A DNA stretch of 11,135 nt from Bacillota bacterium. GTDB lineage: Bacteria > Bacillota > Clostridia > Lachnospirales > Lachnospiraceae. The notes beneath the pieces are model-generated. The model did not search any database. It had not been told where the DNA came from and saw only the letters and a list, made by a program, of their open reading frames with translations. The position numbers and the translations under genes are program-made. Within the stretch, counting starts at the first letter, position 1, and every line of letters begins with the position of its first letter. This document shows positions 6,470 through 11,135 of this stretch, one piece after another. Location of the stretch: the NCBI GenBank assembly GCA_023435505.1, contig JAEYRR010000221.1:1-11135 (forward strand). Reading direction: 5' to 3'.

Positions 6470-7951
6470 TTATTCTTTCATCTGACTACTGATCTCCACC
6501 AGATTCTTTGAGATTTCATCGATCTTGCGGAAGGAAACCTCCAGGCTAGAGGCTACAGTAGACTGTATTTTTGCAGCTTCCGAGATCTCATTGGTTTGAG
6601 TCAGCGTATTCTTTACATCCATAGCCACGGCTTCAGCTTGAGTGGCAACTTCTTTGCTATGCTGCTTCGTCATATTGCTACAGTCAAATACTTGTTGTGC
6701 CTTATCCTTCGTCTCACCTTGGAGATTACGAATCTCTTCTGCACGTTGTTTTACATTATGTATAATCTGAATGCCTTCATGAACTGAAGACTGGTTATCT
6801 ATAATTGCTGTTTTTGTATTCTCAATTACGGAATCAATGCTCTTAAGCATGGCGGTAATATTACCACTAGCAGCTTTGGATTGTTCCGCCAGTACTCTTA
6901 CCTGCTCAGCAACAACTGCAAACCCACGACCATTCTCTCCAGCTCTTGCTGCTTCAATAGATGCATTTAATGCTAACAGATTCGTTTGAGTTGTAATACT
7001 TGAGATTGCATCTGCAAAAGTAGAGATTTCCTGCATTCGTTCTGTCAGATCATCAATTGCTTCACTGGTCGTGTTAGAAGTAGCTTCAATAGTTTTCATG
7101 CTATTCACCGCATCATCCATAAACCTTACGTATTCCTGCATGGCACCAGTAATATTATCTGCAATTGTAATCATTTCTTGAGATTGTGTAGTGATGGTGT
7201 CTGCCATCGCTTTCATCTGCTCTATGCTATTGCTAGTACTATTTACTCGCATAATCGTTTTATTGCAATCATCTATTGTTTTATCAGCAGCGGTGATGAT
7301 TTTCTCATTGGCATTACCTGTGTCATCTACTGCCTGAGCTAGGTGATCCACAACCAGAACCAGACTTTCTGACGCCTCTTCACAATTCTTCACAATACTT
7401 TTTGCACTCTCTGTATCATGTAGATTAACTAATAGCTTTCGTGCTGCTTTCGCAGTGGTAATAAAGATAACACTCATAATGATATATTCTGCTGTGTACC
7501 CAGAGCCACCTGCAATTAAATCCCCCAAATTCATATCCATACGAAAATAATAAGCAACCATCATAGGAATATATCCTATTACAGCAATATTCAGAGTAAA
7601 TGCCTTGTCGAAATACATACAGCTAACAGCTAAAGCAATTATATTGGTCATATAAATACCAATCGTTTTATCCGATGCCATGGCATATACAGCAATCATC
7701 AACCCAAAAATACTGATGTACTTTGCAATGCGAATCGGTATGTTCAGATGCATAGTAACCATAGGGGCAAGACAGCCTATAACACCAATAACAGATACCA
7801 CAATAAGACTTGTGATGCTCGTTTCCCATATTTCGAGTAAACTCATAACTAAGATTAATGGAAATACGACAATAAAAAACGGAAGAATTTTACTAATTTT
7901 TGTACATACAACTCTGTCATTGCTTTCAAAAAAAAGCTCTTTTGTTTCCAT
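6470..7951 (-). CDS. Methyl-accepting chemotaxis protein with multi-pass membrane sensor
   Basis: This receptor of 493 residues signals through CheA/CheW to the flagellar motor. The N-terminal third has about six closely spaced hydrophobic segments (roughly residues 21-38, 48-67, 74-92, 98-114, 118-136 and 153-169), with only short loops. No periplasmic ligand domain and no clear HAMP linker are visible, so the signal is likely sensed within or near the membrane. The rest is a long coiled coil with the diagnostic hairpin tip from about residue 319 to 358, [20 protein letters not shown] followed by [20 protein letters not shown]. It lacks a CheR-docking pentapeptide and ends SSQMKE. An upstream in-frame ATG (7993) has no ribosome binding site, whereas AAAAGGAG (7968-7961) is spaced 9 bases from ATG 7951, which decides the start. 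It has its own promoter (8000-8028) and terminator (6419-6463). The ligand is unknown. Confidence 0.93.
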   Translation of the reverse strand: METKELFFESNDRVVCTKISKILPFFIVVFPLILVMSLLEIWETSITSLIVVSVIGVIGCLAPMVTMHLNIPIRIAKYISIFGLMIAVYAMASDKTIGIYMTNIIALAVSCMYFDKAFTLNIAVIGYIPMMVAYYFRMDMNLGDLIAGGSGYTAEYIIMSVIFITTAKAARKLLVNLHDTESAKSIVKNCEEASESLVLVVDHLAQAVDDTGNANEKIITAADKTIDDCNKTIMRVNSTSNSIEQMKAMADTITTQSQEMITIADNITGAMQEYVRFMDDAVNSMKTIEATSNTTSEAIDDLTERMQEISTFADAISSITTQTNLLALNASIEAARAGENGRGFAVVAEQVRVLAEQSKAASGNITAMLKSIDSVIENTKTAIIDNQSSVHEGIQIIHNVKQRAEEIRNLQGETKDKAQQVFDCSNMTKQHSKEVATQAEAVAMDVKNTLTQTNEISEAAKIQSTVASSLEVSFRKIDEISKNLVEISSQMKE

Positions 7952-7999
7952 AGAAGGCATCTCCTTTTCCTTTGAAGTTTTAATATATAGCATATATAT

Positions 8000-8028
8000 A
8001 TTATAGCAATTTATGTATTATATGGCAA
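8000..8028 (-). promoter_or_regulatory. Strong sigma-A-type promoter of the chemotaxis receptor
   Basis: On the minus strand, TTGCCA (8028-8023) and a perfect TATAAT (8005-8000) are 17 bases apart, with a TGn extension just before the -10. Transcription would start near 7993, leaving a leader of about 42 bases. It lies in the 122-base gap after kimA, where I see no terminator, so some read-through from kimA is possible. No sigma-D (motility) type promoter was noticed. Confidence 0.78.
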
Positions 8029-8073
8029 ATATTAGTTGTCACAAAATAGTATATTATTTAAGTATGGTAACAC

Positions 8074-9975
8074 CTATTTTTCAATCACTTCATCTAAAAA
8101 GGTCGGCATCTCATTTCTAAATTCATAATGGAATGGCATTAGAATAGTCGTAACATTTTTATGCTTGCTAAGATGCTTACTCAAAAAGAATGAAGTCTGA
8201 TTATGTAAGATCTTATCATACCAATGCTCAGATATGAATTTTATTGCAATAACCGATATATTTTCTCCAGGTTTCAGTTCAGCTTCCCTTTTCCACAAAT
8301 AATCGTCCAGTGGTTTAATAATATCTCGGTAAGGAGTTTCTAGTATTACCAGATTTACTGGGATTTCAAGTTCCTCCCATTCTTTACGAAGGGAACTTGC
8401 ATGTTCCGGATGCCTGCACACATGAAGCAAAGTGATATTATCTGATATGGAGTTCGCATAATTAATTGCTTTTAAAAATGGTTTATTAAAATCATGGACA
8501 AGTACAATACAGATTGTCGAAGAAGTCATATATTTATCATAATAAGGACGGAAACCGTCAAGTTTTAACTGCTCACCTATAAATGTATAATGCTTGTTGA
8601 TCAGATACATCAAAAGGATAAGAAGTGGTATCCCTATTGCTAAAACCCATGCTCCATTCATAAATTTCGTACTGAAAACAACAATGGAAACTGCTAGAGT
8701 AACCAAAGCTCCAAAACCATTTATCCAACATTTATATTGCCAGTTATTCTCTTTTGTTGTAATCCATTTCTTAAACATACCAAACTGAGCTATGGTGAAA
8801 GAAATGAAAACGCCAACCGAGTATAACGGAATCAAAGCATGCACATCACTTTTAAATAGGATAACTAAGGCAGATGCACTGAAAAATATAAACAATATAC
8901 CATTCGAGAAACTCAGCTTGGCTCCCCTTGAAGAAAACTGTCTTGGGACATATCCGTCATGAGCTAGTATATACATCAATTGAGGAAGGCCATTAAAAGC
9001 GGTGTTAGCTGCCAAAATAAGAATAAGGGAGGTGAAAATCTGAATTATGTAAAACATGAAATTATGGCCAAACACTGCATTAGCAATCTGGGATAATACA
9101 GTTGGACCGTTATCCTGTGCAAGAACATTTAAATTAAGAGCAAGGATAGAAATGCCACCAAAAATGAAAATAATAATTCCACCAAGGGAAAATAGAATGA
9201 TTTTTGCATTCTTTCTACTAGGCGCTTTAAAACTTGGTACTGCATTACTAACAGCTTCCACACCTGTCATGGCGGAGCAGCCTGATGAAAAAGCTCTTAA
9301 CATTAATACCATCATAATACCCTTAAAGGACTCTGTGGGAATGATGGATGTCGTCTGTGACTGTGTATATTGAATCGTAGTCACATCCCCTGTCAACAAT
9401 CTAATTAATCCTGTGACAATGAGAATAGCCATTGAAAAGATGAATATATACGTCGGTAGACCAAATATCTTAGAAGCCTCTCGAACGCCACGGAGATTAA
9501 TTAATGTTATAATTGCTATACTCACAAGAGATATCATAATCTTTTCCCACTCACCTGAAATTGCAGGGAAAGCTGAGGCAATTGCTGCGGTCGATGATGA
9601 AATACTAACAGCTACTGTCATTATATAGTCTATAATCAGTGCTGCGGCACATAAAAGAGATGCTCCTTTCCCGATATTTTCTTTCGCCACAGAATACGCG
9701 CCACCTCCCGACGGATAATGATCAATAATCTGGGAATAGGACACAATCAATATAGTTAATAGAAGTAAAATCGGTACCACAATAAACGGTATTGCATCAT
9801 ATGCCAGTAAGCCTATAGCCGGTAATAACACTAACAGAATTTCTTCTATCGCATAGGCAACCGAAGAAACGGCATCACTCGCCATGATAGGTAAACCCCA
9901 TATTTTTGTTAATTTTTCATGTTGTAATTGACTATTCTTAATTGGTTTGCCCAATAAGAAACTTTTAATACTCAT
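8074..9975 (-). CDS. kimA: KimA-type potassium uptake permease (APC superfamily)
   Basis: This 633-residue membrane protein resembles B. subtilis KimA (formerly YdaO, about 607 residues), a high-affinity K+/H+ symporter of the APC superfamily. About 12 membrane segments fill residues 30-460. A cytosolic C-terminal domain of about 150 residues follows, with LLHVCRHPEHAS and other features of a nucleotide-binding or USP-like fold; this domain takes part in dimerisation in KimA. D34 and Y41 in SDAVSSVAYAIEE, and Y117/T120 in DYIMTVAVS, appear to match residues around the K+ site in B. subtilis KimA, by recollection of that structure. The family marker HYPSGGGAYSVAKENIG is at 86-102. AAAGGA lies about 9 bases before the ATG. 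It is transcribed from the promoter at 10024-10052. Unlike many kimA genes, no c-di-AMP (ydaO) riboswitch lies between promoter and start. Confidence 0.9.
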   Translation of the reverse strand: MSIKSFLLGKPIKNSQLQHEKLTKIWGLPIMASDAVSSVAYAIEEILLVLLPAIGLLAYDAIPFIVVPILLLLTILIVSYSQIIDHYPSGGGAYSVAKENIGKGASLLCAAALIIDYIMTVAVSISSSTAAIASAFPAISGEWEKIMISLVSIAIITLINLRGVREASKIFGLPTYIFIFSMAILIVTGLIRLLTGDVTTIQYTQSQTTSIIPTESFKGIMMVLMLRAFSSGCSAMTGVEAVSNAVPSFKAPSRKNAKIILFSLGGIIIFIFGGISILALNLNVLAQDNGPTVLSQIANAVFGHNFMFYIIQIFTSLILILAANTAFNGLPQLMYILAHDGYVPRQFSSRGAKLSFSNGILFIFFSASALVILFKSDVHALIPLYSVGVFISFTIAQFGMFKKWITTKENNWQYKCWINGFGALVTLAVSIVVFSTKFMNGAWVLAIGIPLLILLMYLINKHYTFIGEQLKLDGFRPYYDKYMTSSTICIVLVHDFNKPFLKAINYANSISDNITLLHVCRHPEHASSLRKEWEELEIPVNLVILETPYRDIIKPLDDYLWKREAELKPGENISVIAIKFISEHWYDKILHNQTSFFLSKHLSKHKNVTTILMPFHYEFRNEMPTFLDEVIEK

Positions 9976-10023
9976 TTAGTCAGATCCTTTCTAAAAACGA
10001 TTCTATAAGTATTTATCTTTGAG

Positions 10024-10052
10024 ATTATATTCTTGCAAAGTTGAAAAATCAA
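10024..10052 (-). promoter_or_regulatory. Promoter of kimA
   Basis: On the minus strand, TTGATT (10052-10047) and a perfect TATAAT (10029-10024) are separated by 17 bases. The predicted start near 10017 gives a leader of only about 42 bases, too short for the c-di-AMP riboswitch that controls many kimA homologues. Confidence 0.75.
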
Positions 10053-10266
10053 TCATTAATTTTGGAGGTTTATGTATAGTAAATCTCACCCTGTTGCTAT
10101 ATCAAAGAATAATGTTTTAAAACAAATGAGAATGTCTTATATATTTTAATATAGTTAACTTTTTACTGTTGATATATTTACTTTATTCATATTTCTAATT
10201 TTACATAACTAAGCTTAATCTACAGTAAGAATTGTATGAGAATTTCAGTGAATATAAGAAAAACGG

Positions 10267-10296
10267 TTGGTAAACACTAATAGAAATCTTTATGAT
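10267..10296 (+). promoter_or_regulatory. Promoter of the small helical protein gene
   Basis: TTGGTA (10267-10272) and TATGAT (10291-10296) are 18 bases apart on the plus strand, each a 4-5/6 match to the sigma-A consensus. Transcription would start near 10303, about 30 bases before the start codon. Confidence 0.55.
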
Positions 10297-10306
10297 CATA
10301 GAGATT
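10285..10306. promoter_or_regulatory. Candidate operator: 22-bp near-perfect palindrome on the -10 box
   Basis: AATCT-T-TATGATCATA-G-AGATT is a 22-bp inverted repeat with a single mismatched pair (10290 against 10301). It covers the whole -10 hexamer and the expected start site of the plus-strand promoter, the usual place for a repressor. It lies upstream of or at the transcript start, so an RNA hairpin role is less likely. The regulator is unknown. Confidence 0.5.
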
Positions 10307-10333
10307 ACGACAAACTAAAAGTGAGTGTAGAGT

Positions 10334-10534
10334 ATGTTAGATTCAAAGTATACTTCAAAGGAAATGAAAAAGGATTTATCAAAGATAGTAAAGGAAGAAG
10401 GAAAAATCGTAAAAGAATTGTCGGATGTATCCGCCAAAGCAACTGATAGTCTTGTAAATACTGTGAAAGATAAATATGACGATTTGGAAGACAAAATGAA
10501 AGCAATTGTTACAGAACGATACAGAAAAGAATAG
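10334..10534 (+). CDS. Small lysine/glutamate-rich helical protein
   Basis: This is an unrecognised 66-residue, highly charged protein with 14 lysines and many Glu and Asp residues. It has almost no strong helix breakers (no proline, one glycine) and hydrophobic residues at 3-4 spacing, as expected for one or two amphipathic helices or a short coiled coil (for example IVKEEGKIVKELSDVSAKA at 18-36). The style recalls small stress, LEA-like or phasin-like proteins, but that is only resemblance. There is no signal peptide or membrane span. Support for it being real comes from context: promoter at 10267-10296, a palindromic operator candidate, and a strong terminator 17 bases after the stop. The ribosome binding site is weak (GTGAG, 8 bases before the ATG). 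Two minus-strand frames also cover this stretch, but they have no signals of their own and read as shadows. Confidence 0.68.
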   Translation: MLDSKYTSKEMKKDLSKIVKEEGKIVKELSDVSAKATDSLVNTVKDKYDDLEDKMKAIVTERYRKE

Positions 10535-10547
10535 TAAAAACGCAACA

Positions 10548-10575
10548 AAAAGGGGCTGTAAAAACAGCCCCTTTT
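10548..10575. terminator. Bidirectional terminator between the small protein and pirin genes
   Basis: GGGGCTG (10552-10558) pairs with CAGCCCC (10565-10571) around a 6-base A-rich loop. It is flanked by AAAA and TTTT (10548-10551, 10572-10575), so the stem is followed by a U-run on both strands. It lies 17 bases past the plus-strand stop and 18 bases past the stop of the minus-strand pirin gene, serving both. Confidence 0.92.
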
Positions 10576-10589
10576 CTTGTGAGATAACT

Positions 10590-11135
10590 CTAATATGTAA
10601 TCTTACTTTTCAAAAATGTTCCTTTTCTTAAATCGTCAAAAGCTTGATTCAGCTCCTCCATCGTATTCATAACGATAGGGCCACCCCAGGCTACTGGTTC
10701 TGAGAGAAGTGTAGAACTTACGAATAACACCTGGACATTCTCCTCAGTAGCTTTGATATGCACCTGTTCACCGGAGGTAAGTTTTACTGCTGTCTTTTCC
10801 TTTACTAGCTCTCCATCAATCAGTGCATCCCCTAAGAGGGTAAATATCATGATGGAACGCTCACTTTCCGTATGTAAGGTAATAGCTGCATTAGCATTCA
10901 AATGTATGTCATAATAATCCAGGGGGAGATATTGACTCATATATCCTTTGTTCCCTTCATATTCTCCTGCCAATAATCTCAATTTCCCATTATCCAGTAA
11001 AATCTCTGGAATCTCGTGATTTTTGATGCTGTGATACGCAGGTGGAACCATCTTATCCTTTTGAGGAAGATTAAGCCACAGCTGTACGCCTAACATTCTT
11101 TCGGATGCCGGAAGCTTTTCTTCATGGAGTATGCC
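10590..11135 (-). CDS. Pirin-family cupin protein, N-terminus beyond window
   Basis: The frame is open to the right edge, giving about 181 codons including the stop; pirins are usually 230-290 residues, so the N-terminal 60-110 are missing. Pirins are double cupin-fold iron proteins. Bacterial members include quercetin-2,3-dioxygenases and regulators of enzymes such as pyruvate dehydrogenase. The visible part starts GILHEEKLPASERMLGVQLW. Its H-x-E matches the second pair of metal ligands (His101/Glu103 in human pirin); the first pair lies outside the window. The signature GVQLWLNLPQKDKMVPP follows, then the C-terminal cupin with LLGDALIDGE and the pirin C-terminal motif EPVAWGGPIVMNTMEELNQAFDDLRKGTF. 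An internal ATG at 11096 is not the true start, because homology continues upstream of it. It is convergent with the small helical protein. The substrate is unknown. Confidence 0.9.
   Translation of the reverse strand, partial: GILHEEKLPASERMLGVQLWLNLPQKDKMVPPAYHSIKNHEIPEILLDNGKLRLLAGEYEGNKGYMSQYLPLDYYDIHLNANAAITLHTESERSIMIFTLLGDALIDGELVKEKTAVKLTSGEQVHIKATEENVQVLFVSSTLLSEPVAWGGPIVMNTMEELNQAFDDLRKGTFLKSKITY

Larger units (their letters stand above)
9976..10333. other. AT-rich divergent regulatory region between kimA and the small helical protein
   Basis: This 358-base stretch holds no supported gene. It contains the kimA promoter (minus strand) and the promoter and palindrome of the small protein (plus strand). 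A perfect 12-bp palindrome, TGTTTTAAAACA (10113-10124), lies between them. ATGAGAAT followed by nTC occurs twice (near 10126 and 10236). The middle, about 10125-10230, is very AT-rich and otherwise featureless. Confidence 0.6.

Noticed and set aside
10072..10149. 25-codon plus-strand frame starting MYSKSHPV after a GGAGG
   Set aside because: The GGAGG ends only 3 bases before the ATG, too close for normal initiation; the peptide has no recognisable features, no promoter was seen, and the frame lies in AT-rich regulatory DNA.
10305..10548. Two overlapping minus-strand frames opposite the small helical protein
   Set aside because: They have no ribosome binding site or promoter, an odd Ser/Leu/Phe-rich composition typical of antisense to Lys/Glu-rich coding DNA, and they overlap each other.
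1..11135. Defence island, mobile element or CRISPR system
   Set aside because: No transposase, integrase, phage, restriction or Cas-like protein, no direct repeat array and no attachment-site duplication were found; the genes are ordinary chromosomal types with similar composition.

Overview
The window looks like a chromosomal stretch from a low-GC Gram-positive anaerobe, probably a clostridial (Lachnospiraceae-like) member of the Bacillota. The signs are AT-rich intergenic DNA, strong AGGAGG-type ribosome binding sites, TTG and GTG starts, TTGnnn-17-TATAAT promoters, intrinsic terminators with clean U-runs, and protein families common in that group. The genus is inference. I see no rRNA, tRNA, CRISPR array, insertion sequence or phage gene.

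Layout. Nearly all genes lie on the minus strand. At the left edge is the start of an AlkD-like DNA alkylation repair protein (1-215). Just upstream of it, in the same operon, is a C-GCAxxG-C-C cysteine-rich protein (234-671), with a consensus promoter at 693-721. Next are a terminator and a small acidic EF-hand protein (775-1014). It is preceded by a 5' region of about 170 bases that has its own promoter and folds into several hairpins (about 1036-1191), a candidate structured RNA. A YyaL/SPATA20-type thioredoxin-fold protein follows (1266-3314, TTG start). Divergent from it on the plus strand is an acetate/succinate-type transporter of the GPR1/FUN34/YaaH family (3510-4118). A bidirectional terminator separates it from a two-gene minus-strand operon of small membrane proteins (4205-4950) that resemble each other. 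Then come a CYP152-type peroxygenase P450 (5087-6340), a methyl-accepting chemotaxis protein with a multi-pass membrane sensor (6470-7951), and a KimA-type potassium permease (8074-9975).

Right end. A 358-base AT-rich divergent region holds the kimA promoter on the minus strand. On the plus strand it holds the promoter of a 66-residue lysine/glutamate-rich helical protein (10334-10534), with a near-perfect 22-bp palindrome over the -10 box. A bidirectional terminator separates this gene from a pirin-family gene that runs off the right edge (10590-11135).

How the genes relate. Most are separate transcription units divided by terminators, so the window reads as a set of housekeeping, redox and stress genes rather than one pathway. 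Several have redox or peroxide themes: the cysteine-rich protein, the thioredoxin-fold protein, the peroxide-using P450 and pirin. Linking them functionally would be speculation. The least explained parts are the structured leader before the EF-hand gene, the paired small membrane proteins, and the small helical protein with its palindromic operator candidate.
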